Assembly (NCBI GenBank): GCA_910584795.1
Contig: CAJUBZ010000017.1
Coordinates: 1 to 14,682 of the forward strand
Length of the DNA: 14,682 nucleotides
DNA from: an uncultured Eubacterium sp.
GTDB lineage: Bacteria; Bacillota; Clostridia; Lachnospirales; Lachnospiraceae
Reading direction: 5' to 3'
This document shows, in pieces, positions 6,985 through 14,682 of this stretch; the first letter of the stretch is position 1, and every line of letters begins with the position of its first letter. A model generated the notes under the pieces. The model was not told the DNA's origin, made no database searches, and saw only the letters and a list, made by a program, of their open reading frames with translations. The position numbers were made by a program, and so were the translations under genes.

Positions 6985-7581
6985 TTATACTGTCACACGT
7001 CCCTCCAATGCTCTGAGTAGTGTGACATTATCTATGCATTCTAAATCACCGCCTACCGGAACGCCACTGGCAATTCTGGTAACTTTTATTCCCAAAGGCT
7101 TTACCACCTTACTGATATACATTGCGGTAGCCTCACCTTCCACACTGGAATTCGTGGCAATAATAACCTCATCAACATCATCTTTCAACCTTTGAAACAA
7201 TTCTTTCAGTTTGATATCATTCTGCCCAATTCCTGCCATAGGATTAATTGCTCCATGAAGTACATGATAAACCCCATTATACTCTCCTACTTTTTCATAT
7301 GCTGCCATATCTTTTGTTGTCTCCACCACCATAATTGTTTTATGGTCTCTCTGATTGCTGCTGCATATAGGACAGATATCCTGGTCTGTTAAAGTACAAC
7401 ATGTATTACAATATTTCACATTACTTTTGGCGTTCACCATGGCATTCGCCAGATCCTGTACCTGTTCACTGGGCATATCAAGTATATGAAAAGCCAATCT
7501 TCCTGCTGTCTTTGCTCCAACACCCGGAAGACCTGACAACTCTTCAATTAACTTTGTAATGTAACCACTATAGTAATCCAT
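6985..7581 (-). CDS. recR: Recombination mediator protein RecR
   Basis: RecR (198 aa, the usual length) forms a ring-shaped clamp on DNA and works with RecO and RecF to load RecA at single-strand gaps. It has a helix-hairpin-helix (LSGLPGVGAKTAGRLAFH, 15-32), a four-cysteine zinc finger (C58, C61, C70, C73), a Toprim domain beginning at IMVVETTKD with E87, and the C-terminal GVPVGGDLECID segment. The ATG at 7581 shares one base with the ebfC stop codon (TAATG), so translation is coupled. Order dnaX-ebfC-recR is conserved widely in bacteria. Confidence 0.98.
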   Translation of the reverse strand: MDYYSGYITKLIEELSGLPGVGAKTAGRLAFHILDMPSEQVQDLANAMVNAKSNVKYCNTCCTLTDQDICPICSSNQRDHKTIMVVETTKDMAAYEKVGEYNGVYHVLHGAINPMAGIGQNDIKLKELFQRLKDDVDEVIIATNSSVEGEATAMYISKVVKPLGIKVTRIASGVPVGGDLECIDNVTLLRALEGRVTV

Positions 7582-7919
7582 TAGAATAAACCACCCATTC
7601 CTCCGGTTATCTTAGACATTTTCTCTGTAGAGATGTCTTCCATCTTTCTAATTGCTTCGTTGACTGCTGCCATTGTTAAATCCTCTAACATTTCAATATC
7701 ATCCGGATCAACAACTTCAGGCTCAAATTTAATACTTGTAATCTCTTTCTTTCCTGAAATCGTAACCTCTACAGCACCACCTCCTGCAGTTGCAGTGTAT
7801 ACAGCCTCTTCTAATTCAGCCTGAGCCTCTTCCATCTGTTTCTGCATCTTCTGTGCCTGCTTCATTATATTATTCATATTTCCCGGCATGCCTCCTGGAA
7901 ATCCACCTCTTCTTGCCAT
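7581..7919 (-). CDS. ebfC: YbaB/EbfC family nucleoid-associated protein
   Basis: A small dimeric DNA-binding protein (112 aa) of the YbaB/EbfC family, which coats the nucleoid and in some species affects gene expression. A Gly/Met/Asn-rich start (GGFPGGMPGNMNN) leads into a long amphipathic helix (KQAQKMQKQMEEAQAELEE), then the beta core (AVEVTISGKKEITSIKFEPE) and a C-terminal helix ending in a Gly/Met-rich tail. The ATG at 7919 lies one base after the dnaX stop codon, with GAGGAGG inside the end of dnaX as ribosome binding site. Its place between dnaX and recR is the classic one for this family. Confidence 0.97.
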   Translation of the reverse strand: MARRGGFPGGMPGNMNNIMKQAQKMQKQMEEAQAELEEAVYTATAGGGAVEVTISGKKEITSIKFEPEVVDPDDIEMLEDLTMAAVNEAIRKMEDISTEKMSKITGGMGGLF

Positions 7920-7920
7920 T

Positions 7921-9480
7921 TTAAAAATCCTCCTCTTCTACTTCCATATTTATTTTAGAAACTACTTCCATAAAATAATCTCCAAAGTTTTGATTATTTT
8001 CCAGAATCGTCATTTCAACCTTAACCTGTTTTTCAATCTCCTCGCTAATCACATTGGTCAGCATCTCTATTACCTCGGGTTTATTACTTCCCTCATAACC
8101 AATGGAACCTGAATTAAATACAATTAACAGTGTATCCTCACCTTTTACACTGAATCTGGCATTTTCAAGATACGTTTTGTATGGATTTGAAATATGTCTT
8201 TTAATTCTTCCCCAATTATTTACTACTTCCTGTATATCCGCAGGAACAGGCTTTGCAAAAACCTTTTTCGGCTTTGACTGTTCTTTCTTTATTTCGCTAC
8301 CGGCAGCTACAGTCGTTATGATGTCTCCACTTTCTATTTTCTTTTCCACCATTGTCATTCTGTTATTCAGTGAACCAATATCATTTTCCATAGCAGGTTT
8401 CGTCAGCTTTATCAAAGCAATCTCAATTAACACTCTCTTCTGGGAGGAGTATTTCATCTGACTTGACAGTTCTGAAAAAATTCGGATATATCTCATGATG
8501 GTATCTGTATCAGCCATTTGGGCTTCCTCTTTTAAGGCCTGAATCCTCTCTGTTGATGCATCAATAACATCGGAGGCATTCTCCGAAGTCTTAATCAGCA
8601 TCAAATTACGCAGATACCAGATAAAATCATTCACAAACTGTCCTAACTCTCTACCCTGCATCACCATTTCGTCTAACACATGAATGCAACCGACTACATC
8701 CCCTTCAATAACACTTCTGGCTAACTGACTGAATATTTCATTATCTACTGCACCTAAAACTTCTAATACATTATCATAGGTCAGCTTCTGTCCCAGATAA
8801 AATGCAATACACTGATCTAACAGACTTAATGCATCACGCATAGAACCGTCAGCCGCCTTTGCTACATAACGGATAGCCTTTTCTTCAACTTCTATATTCT
8901 CTTTTTCCATAAGTTCCATCAGTCTGCCCGCAATTGTATCAATAGAGATTCTTTTAAAATCATATCTCTGACATCTGGACAATATTGTAATTGGAATCTT
9001 ATGGGGTTCTGTAGTAGCAAGAATGAATAATACATATGACGGTGGTTCTTCTAATGTTTTCAGCAAAGCATTAAAAGCGCCAATAGATAACATATGCACT
9101 TCATCTATGATATAAACTGTATACTTACCACTGGACGGTGTGTACTGAATCTCATCCCGTATCTGACGGATATTATCCACACCATTATTGGATGCAGCAT
9201 CAATCTCAATAACATTCATAAAACTTCCTGTATTGATGCCCTGACATACATCACACTCATTACAAGGGCTTCCCTCCACTGGATGCTCACAATTCACCGC
9301 TTTTGCAAAAATCTTTGCAACACTGGTTTTTCCTGTTCCCCTTGTTCCACAGAAAAGATAAGCATGTCCGATTCTGTTCGCATTAATCTGATTCTTTAAT
9401 GTTTGTACGATATGGTCCTGCCCTTTTACTTCTTCAAAAGTTGATGGACGAAACTTTCTGTACAGTGCTGTATAAGACAT
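7921..9480 (-). CDS. dnaX: DNA polymerase III subunit gamma/tau
   Basis: Clamp-loader ATPase (519 aa) that opens and loads the beta sliding clamp and, through its tail, organises the replisome. It opens with the family signature YRKFRPSTFEEVKGQ (7-21). Walker A is GTRGTGKT (45-52); the zinc module includes C64, C73, C76 and C79; Walker B is IIDEVH (124-129); sensor 1 is FILATTEPHKIP; and the SRC motif is 168-170. Domain III and a charged tail follow. At 519 aa it is in the usual Firmicutes range. AAAGGAG precedes the ATG, and a near-consensus promoter lies about 70-100 nt upstream, making this the first gene of the dnaX-ebfC-recR-TPR/AAA+-transketolase operon. I see no A AAA AAG heptamer that would yield a short gamma form. 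Confidence 0.98.
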   Translation of the reverse strand: MSYTALYRKFRPSTFEEVKGQDHIVQTLKNQINANRIGHAYLFCGTRGTGKTSVAKIFAKAVNCEHPVEGSPCNECDVCQGINTGSFMNVIEIDAASNNGVDNIRQIRDEIQYTPSSGKYTVYIIDEVHMLSIGAFNALLKTLEEPPSYVLFILATTEPHKIPITILSRCQRYDFKRISIDTIAGRLMELMEKENIEVEEKAIRYVAKAADGSMRDALSLLDQCIAFYLGQKLTYDNVLEVLGAVDNEIFSQLARSVIEGDVVGCIHVLDEMVMQGRELGQFVNDFIWYLRNLMLIKTSENASDVIDASTERIQALKEEAQMADTDTIMRYIRIFSELSSQMKYSSQKRVLIEIALIKLTKPAMENDIGSLNNRMTMVEKKIESGDIITTVAAGSEIKKEQSKPKKVFAKPVPADIQEVVNNWGRIKRHISNPYKTYLENARFSVKGEDTLLIVFNSGSIGYEGSNKPEVIEMLTNVISEEIEKQVKVEMTILENNQNFGDYFMEVVSKINMEVEEEDF

Positions 9481-9551
9481 GTCTGCTCCTTTCCGAGTGT
9501 ACTTTTATTTTAGGTTTTGAACATAATAAGTCCTTTTAAACCTTTGGATTT

Positions 9552-9580
9552 ATTATATAATAAAAAGTGTGTTGGGACAA
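9552..9580 (-). promoter_or_regulatory. Sigma-A promoter of the dnaX operon
   Basis: On the minus strand TTGTCC (9580-9575) and a perfect TATAAT (9557-9552) are separated by exactly 17 nt. It lies between the terminator of the upstream surface-protein genes and the dnaX ribosome binding site, giving a leader of about 65 nt. No SRP RNA or tRNA, often found near dnaX in Firmicutes, is visible here. Confidence 0.75.
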
Positions 9581-9606
9581 GGTGCAGTTTTGCTTTTTTA
9601 TCTGTT

Positions 9607-9661
9607 AAAAAATCAAAAAAATAAGCAGACACCCATCCATTAAAGACGAAAGTATCTGCTT
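9607..9661 (-). terminator. Intrinsic terminator closing the protease/Ig-like protein module
   Basis: On the minus strand AAGCAGATAC and GTGTCTGCTT pair over 10 bp with one T-G pair around a 19-nt loop, followed by ATTTTTTTGATTTTTT. It begins 15 nt after the stop of the Ig-like protein gene and lies just upstream of the dnaX promoter, so it insulates the operon from its neighbour. Confidence 0.85.
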
Positions 9662-9676
9662 ACCTAATTTCATATC

Positions 9677-10468
9677 TTATTCAACATCAAACTCAACAGA
9701 GATATTTATGTCACCAACTTTATGCATATAGCAATAGTGACCAGGACTATTATCTTGATATATATTGCACAACGGAACCTTTAAGTAACTCGATCCATTC
9801 CCCACAATAGAATACTCAGGCTCAATAAATCCCGGAAAATCTTTTGCATATGCAACCTCTATCCAAACTCCATTTATTAACTTTTTCAAACAAATTGGTT
9901 CCAGACCATATTTTATTTCTTTATCTTCCACATTTCCAGAGACATGAAATTCTATTTCTAAATCTTCACCAACTCTTATTGTTTTATTTATTGCTTTACC
10001 TATAATCTCTAGTTTCTTTTCTTCTGTAGTTAATATGCTCTCCGTAATGTCCGTTGTTGGTTGCTTTGCTGGTCTCTCTACAGTTTGTGTATTATTATTA
10101 TTGCCTTTTTTTACTTTTTTCTTTACTGTAATCTTAATGACATACTTTTTCTTTCCACATTTTGCAGTAATCGTTGTTTTCCCTTTTTTTAATCCTTTTA
10201 TTTGTATGTTATTCTTTTTTGCTCCTGATTTTTTTATTATTTTAACTACTTTTTTGTTACGAACTTTCCATGCAACTCTTTTCTTTGCTTTTTTTAATTT
10301 AATAGTCTTTGTTCTTCCAACATATATCTCGACTCTATTCTTATTCAACTCCACTCTATTTTTACTTAATACTGTAGATGTGAAATAATTTGTAAATAAA
10401 TCAACTATTATAAACAATAAAATAAAAAATATTAATGTTGGGTGTCGAAATAATTTTTCTTTTTTCAT
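9677..10468 (-). CDS. Membrane-anchored, lysine-rich bacterial Ig-like protein
   Basis: A 263-aa predicted extracytoplasmic protein without enzymatic motifs. A short Lys/Arg-rich start and one hydrophobic segment (about 11-30, LIFFILLFIIVDLF) act as signal anchor. Residues about 39-116 resemble a Big_2-type Ig-like domain: RVEIYVGRTKTIKL, VRNKKVVKI, IKGLKKGKTTITAKCGKKKYVIKITV. The domain is strikingly basic. A polar Asn/Thr/Pro linker (117-150) leads to a second beta-sandwich-like region (about 155-263), with NKTIRVGEDLEIEF, KYGLEPICLKKLINGVW and SPGHYCYMHKVGDINISVEF. This resembles C-terminal Ig-like domains of Firmicutes surface proteins; that assignment is less sure. AAGGAGG precedes the ATG, and the gene begins 11 nt after the true end of the protease frame, so the two are cotranscribed. 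It may be an adhesive or protective partner of the protease (inference). Confidence 0.8.
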   Translation of the reverse strand: MKKEKLFRHPTLIFFILLFIIVDLFTNYFTSTVLSKNRVELNKNRVEIYVGRTKTIKLKKAKKRVAWKVRNKKVVKIIKKSGAKKNNIQIKGLKKGKTTITAKCGKKKYVIKITVKKKVKKGNNNNTQTVERPAKQPTTDITESILTTEEKKLEIIGKAINKTIRVGEDLEIEFHVSGNVEDKEIKYGLEPICLKKLINGVWIEVAYAKDFPGFIEPEYSIVGNGSSYLKVPLCNIYQDNSPGHYCYMHKVGDINISVEFDVE

Positions 10469-10479
10469 AATCTTCCTCC

Positions 10480-12731
10480 TTATTTATTATTGTTTAAACT
10501 ATTAACACTCTCCTTACGTTTTTCTTTTAACAAACTAAAAAGCCCAGCATTTATTCTAACACCGCTGTTATACTGATTAATTCCAAATCCATTGGTATGT
10601 ATACCCCAAGCAATATATCTTGCATCATATACAGCCCCACCACTTTGTCCACTTATAGTACTTGCGTTATAAAAAACTTTTTTTCTGTAACATCAACAAT
10701 ACTCCCTTCTTTCTTATATAGTTTTCCATACTTATGCCCATATGATCCAGTATATCCAGAAACAGTAATACTTTTATCGATTAAATCATTTGATACTCCA
10801 AATCCTAACCAGCCATTTTTCTGTCCGATATTTCCATCAACTATTATAATTGCCCAATCATATTCACTTGACCCATTTTGAATATACTTAGTTGGACATA
10901 TAATTTTTTTCACATCAAAACTTTGATTAAAATTAAAATGATTTACTTGTGTGAGTAATTTCATATCTTCAACCCAACTCGGATTTCCTGACCAAACACA
11001 ATGTCCTGCCGTAACGACAATATTAGGACCAATTATGTAACCACTTCCGAATCCTCTATAATCCTCTTTTATTCCATCACCATTTCTATCAACCTCACTT
11101 GCAATGCGAACAATTGCAGAATATGGAAACATTGTCTCATCTGCATCATCCAAAGAATCTCCTGGATATACTGTAAATGGACTTGATACCTCGTCTCCTC
11201 CAGCTAAATGGGTTGGTATATAAGGTTCTTCAAAAACATTATTTAAACTTTCGTCATATAAATAATTGTATATATATTCATTTCTTGTAGAGTAATCATA
11301 CTCAGTTATAGATATAGACTCCATGTCATATATTACAGAAATAAACATATTTCTAGGACCTATTTCTGGTCCACCAAATCCTACACCTGTACCTTCTTCT
11401 GCTGTAAACACTAATCCCTTATTAAAATTTCCAGTATCAATCATTTCTTTAACAGGTTCTGTCAAATCTATCTCATGTCTTACCCTATCTAATCCAGTAG
11501 ATTTAAAACTTCCTAAAACTTTACCAACTTGTGGCTGATTATTCCATGATAAGCTCTCCAACGACCATTTTCCAAAAGTCTCTTTTACCTGAACTGTACC
11601 CAATGCATATTCTGTTACGCTCTCGGCAACTGATAATATTACTCTATTTATTTTTTTATCTTTCCAATTTACTGGACCATCAATATAAGCATCACCTGAA
11701 ATTATTGCACCAATATCCAAGTATACTCTCTGTTCTGTTCCAGCATAAGGAACTCTTTTGTCACATTTATTTTTTACTACCAAAGGATCAGATGTCCAAC
11801 ACTGATCTTTAACAAAACTCAAATTACTCACAATTGCAGTAGATAATTTATTTGAAAACCATACCGCAGTAGGATCAACTACTATAGGATATGAAACTCT
11901 TTCCAAATATTTCTGATTAATAATAAGTTTCAATATTGTTCTTTTATCTTTTTTTATTATTTTAAAACAAATATCTTTATAGTTCATCTCTCCGTGAGCA
12001 TCTGTTATATTAGGAGGCATAATATACCCCACCTTTTTCTTATTAACGGTATCAATAAAATCAATGCCTCCACTCTTTTTATCGATTTTAATCTCCATAT
12101 TTTTCATAAATACGTCAAAACTAAAAGAATTACTTGATGGTTTCGATGATAGAATAATATTTTCTTTTACCCCATTTTCTTTTGAAATGTATTGATATTC
12201 TGAAATCGCATCTTTTGATTTATATACAATATAATTCTTATCAATTCTGCTATTATATTGCCTATTTTCTACTCGAGGAATAAATGAAAATTGATATTTC
12301 CCCTTACTCATAATAATAGGTTCCCCATTATCTAGCTTTTCAGGAAAATATTGCTTAGAATCTCCACTTGCATTTACTGCCGCATAACTTCCACTATTCA
12401 ATATATTTTTCATTTTTCTCTTTTCTTTTGAGCTTAAAGTAATTAAAGAAGAATCGTATTCCTTCAATTCCCCCTCTTCTTCAAATCTGATGTCTTCTTG
12501 ATAGATGTCTGTTCTTTTGCTTCCGTCACTTAATAAATAGGTATTTGTATTTCTAGTTCTTTCGTTCACCAACTCTTTAATAACACTAGATTTCATATGC
12601 CTTTGCTCAATTTCCCTAGCATATTGCTCGAATGCATCTAAACTTATTGTCGTAATTAATATCACCATTATTAATATAGTTGCATACATTTTCTTAACTA
12701 ACTTTTGTTCAAGCTTGATTGTTTCATACAT
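10480..12731 (-). CDS. Membrane-anchored DNRLRE and V8-like (S1) serine protease, frame broken before the catalytic Ser
   Basis: A large predicted cell-surface protease. The first frame gives 692 aa and stops at 10653. A -1 shift at 10671-10685 continues for 63 codons to a stop at 10480, making about 750 aa. Residues 16-33 form a signal anchor. A beta-rich N-terminal region ends in YPIVVDPT (about 280), and a DNRLRE-like domain follows (about 290-475, with SLSWNNQP). The protease domain (about 538-750) carries His577 in VVTAGHCVW and Asp625 in YDWAIIIVD. Ser697 in SGQSGGAVYD is encoded only in the shifted frame. The spacings (48 and 72 residues) match V8/glutamyl-endopeptidase-like enzymes. 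A calcium-loop-like DRNGDGIKED lies at 548-557. GAGGAGG precedes the ATG. The unshifted product would lack its nucleophile. The break could be a programmed frameshift, a homopolymer read error or a real mutation. Confidence 0.85.
10671..10685 (-). other. Frameshift point with A AAA AAG slippery heptamer
   Basis: On the minus strand the sequence is G, seven A, G, six T, then ATAAC. Read in the protease frame this gives GAA AAA AAG TTT TTT ATA, so 10683-10677 is an in-phase A AAA AAG heptamer. Moving back one base here opens the 63-codon frame with the GQSGG motif. An extra A or T in the homopolymers would have the same effect. A GGGAG lies about 17 nt upstream, rather far for a stimulatory Shine-Dalgarno, and no strong downstream hairpin is evident. 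Confidence 0.7.
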
Positions 12732-13175
12732 AATTATCCTCCTCTTTCCATCCTGTTAAAACTTATTACTTTTGTTGTAATTTCAACTATATATAATACC
12801 TCCTTCCTTATTTTTGAATTTATCCACTGTTTTCATATATTACTCTAAGTGAACCTTAAACATAATTTCACAACATCTGTTCAAATTGTAATTGAATTAC
12901 TATATAAACATGTGGTTTTTGCCCTATACATTTTTTATCTTTTCCGCTCAAATATTATTATACATTTTATCATATAATTTTCTAAAGAACAATGTTTATC
13001 ATTTTTTCAAAGAGTTTTTGAAGTTAGTCCAACACATCTGTTTTTATAGAAAAACTTAATGAGACGGATTACACAATAAAAAACTATATAAGAAAAAGTA
13101 CGCCTCTCTCTGTTCTTGCTACTAATTTACGATTCAATCATATTATAGTCACAACTCTCTTTAACTTTGTATTTT
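12732..13175. other. AT-rich gene-free stretch between the MATE gene and the protease gene
   Basis: About 440 bp without a supported gene. It holds a candidate minus-strand promoter (12964-12992), the AGGAGG site before the protease ATG, and an extra AAGGAGG (about 12800-12808) with no usable start codon after it. TTCAAA/TTTGAA near 13006-13022 forms only a weak AT-only hairpin. I see no convincing terminator for the MATE gene, so some readthrough into the protease module is possible. Confidence 0.5.
12964..12992 (-). promoter_or_regulatory. Putative promoter for the protease/Ig-like module
   Basis: On the minus strand TTGTTC (12992-12987) and TAAAAT (12969-12964) are 17 nt apart. An overlapping alternative is TTAGAA (12985-12980) with TATAAT (12962-12957), also 17 nt apart. 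Either would give a leader of about 220 nt. In such AT-rich DNA chance matches are likely. Confidence 0.35.
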
Positions 13176-14528
13176 TTACAATCCTGCTTTCTTTCTTACA
13201 GCAAAATAGGATAACACCACTGCTGTCATAGTAATTACCCAACTAATGGGATAAACCAACATTAATCCTTCAAACGTAGCTATTTTTTGAAATGCTGTAA
13301 ATATCCACAAAACACGTACACCGCATATTCCTAACACACAAATGCTTGCCGGCACAAAAGAATATCCCAAACCTCGCATGCACCCCGATAATACTTCGAT
13401 TGTCATATTTACCAAATAAAAACTTAATACGTATTTCATTCTCACTACTGCCAAATCTGCTACTACGTTATCTTGTGTAAAAATCCCTACCAATGAATGT
13501 GAAAATATAATAAATATTGCACACACTGTAAACGTTGACACCGCTCCCAGCAACCAGCATGTTTTTACAACTCTTTTGCACCTGTCTTTTTTGTCAGCAC
13601 CAAAATTCTGACTGATAAATGTCACCGCAGCCTGACTAAAAGAGCTTAGTATAAAGAACGCAAAATATTCATAATTTAAAGCTGCTGCAGAAGCTGCCAC
13701 TGCTATAGAACCTAATTGATTCAATGCTGACTGTATAATAACATTGGAAAAAGAGAATACCATTCCCTGAACACCTGCGGGCACACCAATCTTTGCCATA
13801 CTTTTTACGATATTGAAATCTATTCTTAATTGTTTTATTTCCAGATGAAAAGCACCCTCTTCTTTTACAAGCCAGTATATCAGTATTGATGAACTAATCA
13901 TATTAGATACCACTGTTGCAATTGCTACCCCTTCTACATTCATGCCCAAAACAACTACAAAGAATAGATTTAACAATACATTAATCACGCCTGAAACAGC
14001 CAATGCAATCAATGGCCTTTTTGTATCTCCCATACTCCTGAAAATAGAAGAAGCAAAATTATATAACATAATAAAGGGCATTCCTGAAAAATATATTCTT
14101 AAATATCTTACTGCCAATTCAAGAATATTAGCAGGCGTAGACATTGCCGATAAAATAACTTTTGCAAATGTAACTCCAATTACTGTCAGACACACTCCGC
14201 TTATAAGTGCCACAACAATTGCTGTATGAACTGCTTTCTTAATTGATTTCTCATTTCCTTTACCAATAAATGTAGATATGACAACATTTGCTCCCACAGA
14301 TAATCCTACAAATAAATTTACTAATAGATTTATTACTGCTCCATTCGCTCCTACTGCAGCTAATGCCTCACTTCCTGCAAATCTTCCAACTACAGCAACA
14401 TCGGCCGAGTTAAATAATTGTTGCAATATACTGCTGGCTGCTAAAGGCAATGCAAATAATATAATCTTGTCCACAAGAGAACCATTTAACATGTCTAATT
14501 GTTTCTTTTTTGTATGTTTAGAACTCAT
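13176..14528 (-). CDS. MATE family multidrug/cation efflux transporter
   Basis: An integral membrane exporter (450 aa, typical for the family) expected to expel cationic drugs or metabolites in exchange for Na+ or H+. After a basic cytoplasmic start it enters GSLVDKIILFALPLAASSI and QQLFNSADVAVVGRFAGSEALAAVG, the hallmark first helices of MATE proteins. FASSIFRSMGDTKRP is the conserved loop of the N-lobe. The C-lobe repeats the pattern with GVPAGVQGMVFSFSNVIIQSALN, FISQNFGADKKDR and GCMRGLG. About 12 hydrophobic segments are visible. AAAGGATTAAA precedes the ATG. The 5' leader contains the 88-bp tandem repeat. No regulator gene is adjacent, and the substrate cannot be told from sequence. Confidence 0.95.
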   Translation of the reverse strand: MSSKHTKKKQLDMLNGSLVDKIILFALPLAASSILQQLFNSADVAVVGRFAGSEALAAVGANGAVINLLVNLFVGLSVGANVVISTFIGKGNEKSIKKAVHTAIVVALISGVCLTVIGVTFAKVILSAMSTPANILELAVRYLRIYFSGMPFIMLYNFASSIFRSMGDTKRPLIALAVSGVINVLLNLFFVVVLGMNVEGVAIATVVSNMISSSILIYWLVKEEGAFHLEIKQLRIDFNIVKSMAKIGVPAGVQGMVFSFSNVIIQSALNQLGSIAVAASAAALNYEYFAFFILSSFSQAAVTFISQNFGADKKDRCKRVVKTCWLLGAVSTFTVCAIFIIFSHSLVGIFTQDNVVADLAVVRMKYVLSFYLVNMTIEVLSGCMRGLGYSFVPASICVLGICGVRVLWIFTAFQKIATFEGLMLVYPISWVITMTAVVLSYFAVRKKAGL

Positions 14529-14539
14529 TTTAATCCTTT

Positions 14540-14682
14540 CTTATACAATGGCAATGAGCCTCGTGTACCTCGACTTCACTTCGTTTCGTCTCGCACGCAG
14601 GCTTCGCCCTATATTTCCTTGCTACTACTTATACAATGGCAATGAGCCTCGTGTACCTCGACTTCACTTCGTTTCGTCTCGC
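14540..14682. repeat. 88-bp direct tandem repeat (second copy cut by the window end)
   Basis: The 55 bases at 14540-14594 recur without a mismatch at 14628-14682, giving a period of 88 bp. The second unit runs off the window, so the true copy number is unknown. The unit contains short hairpin-forming parts (GGC-TTC-GCC at 14600-14608, and GCCT...AGGC) and is more GC-rich than the flanks. The array abuts the ribosome binding site of the MATE gene. No ribosome binding site or long frame supports coding. Confidence 0.85.

Noticed and set aside
8262..8270. AAA AAG lysine codons in dnaX (codons 405-406) as a possible frameshift site for a short gamma form, with a -1 stop about 16 codons on
   Set aside because: The run has only five A, preceded by G, so the A AAA AAG heptamer is absent; no stimulatory Shine-Dalgarno or strong hairpin was seen.
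9481..9545. Four-codon ATG TTC AAA ACC TAA frame in the dnaX leader after AAAAGGA
   Set aside because: Too short to tell from chance, with no attenuator structure around it.
9481..9676. SRP RNA or tRNA gene near dnaX, as in some Firmicutes
   Set aside because: The region holds only a promoter, the leader and the preceding terminator; no conserved SRP tetraloop domain or cloverleaf was found.
12910..13059. 49-codon plus-strand frame beginning MWFLPYTFFIF, hydrophobic
   Set aside because: No ribosome binding site or promoter seen upstream; composition fits chance translation of AT-rich spacer and it opposes all other genes.
14540..14682. CRISPR array
   Set aside because: The spacing sequence cannot be shown to differ between units, the repeat is 55 bp with an 88-bp period, and no cas genes are present; it is a plain tandem repeat.

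Overview
All supported genes in this 14.7-kb window lie on the minus strand. The DNA is AT-rich, Shine-Dalgarno sites are strong (GGAGG-type), the gene order is dnaX-ebfC-recR, and there is a split transketolase, an Amt-PII fusion and DNRLRE/Ig-like surface proteins. Together these point to a Gram-positive anaerobe of the Clostridia, most likely Lachnospiraceae. This is inferred from protein character and gene order, not from any search.

Read in the direction of transcription (high to low coordinates). (1) 14682-14540: an 88-bp tandem repeat, cut by the window edge, directly in front of a MATE-family efflux pump (14528-13176). (2) 13175-12732: an AT-rich gene-free stretch with one candidate promoter. 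(3) 12731-9677: a two-gene surface module. It encodes a membrane-anchored DNRLRE plus V8-like serine protease, whose reading frame is broken just before the catalytic serine, and then a small membrane-anchored, lysine-rich Ig-like protein. A good intrinsic terminator closes the module. (4) 9580-2462: a consensus promoter drives a tightly packed operon: dnaX, ebfC, recR, a large TPR protein with a degenerate AAA+ domain, and the two transketolase subunits. (5) 2461-2031: a structured intergenic region with a promoter, an intrinsic terminator about 20 nt after the predicted start, a large GC-rich cruciform, and a 10-bp hairpin just before the next ribosome binding site. (6) 2030-300: an ammonium channel fused to a C-terminal PII signalling domain, followed by a terminator. 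(7) The first 13 bases hold the start of a further gene with its own promoter and ribosome binding site.

The housekeeping part links DNA replication and repair (clamp loader, nucleoid-associated protein, recombination mediator) with an uncharacterised TPR/AAA+ protein and non-oxidative pentose-phosphate metabolism. The accessory part (protease, Ig-like protein, MATE pump, tandem repeats) looks like strain-variable surface and transport functions. The two observations I would check first are the protease frameshift, which falls at A AAA AAG, the heptamer used for programmed -1 frameshifting in E. coli dnaX and some insertion sequences, and the degenerate CbbX/SpoVK-like AAA+ domain in the recR operon.
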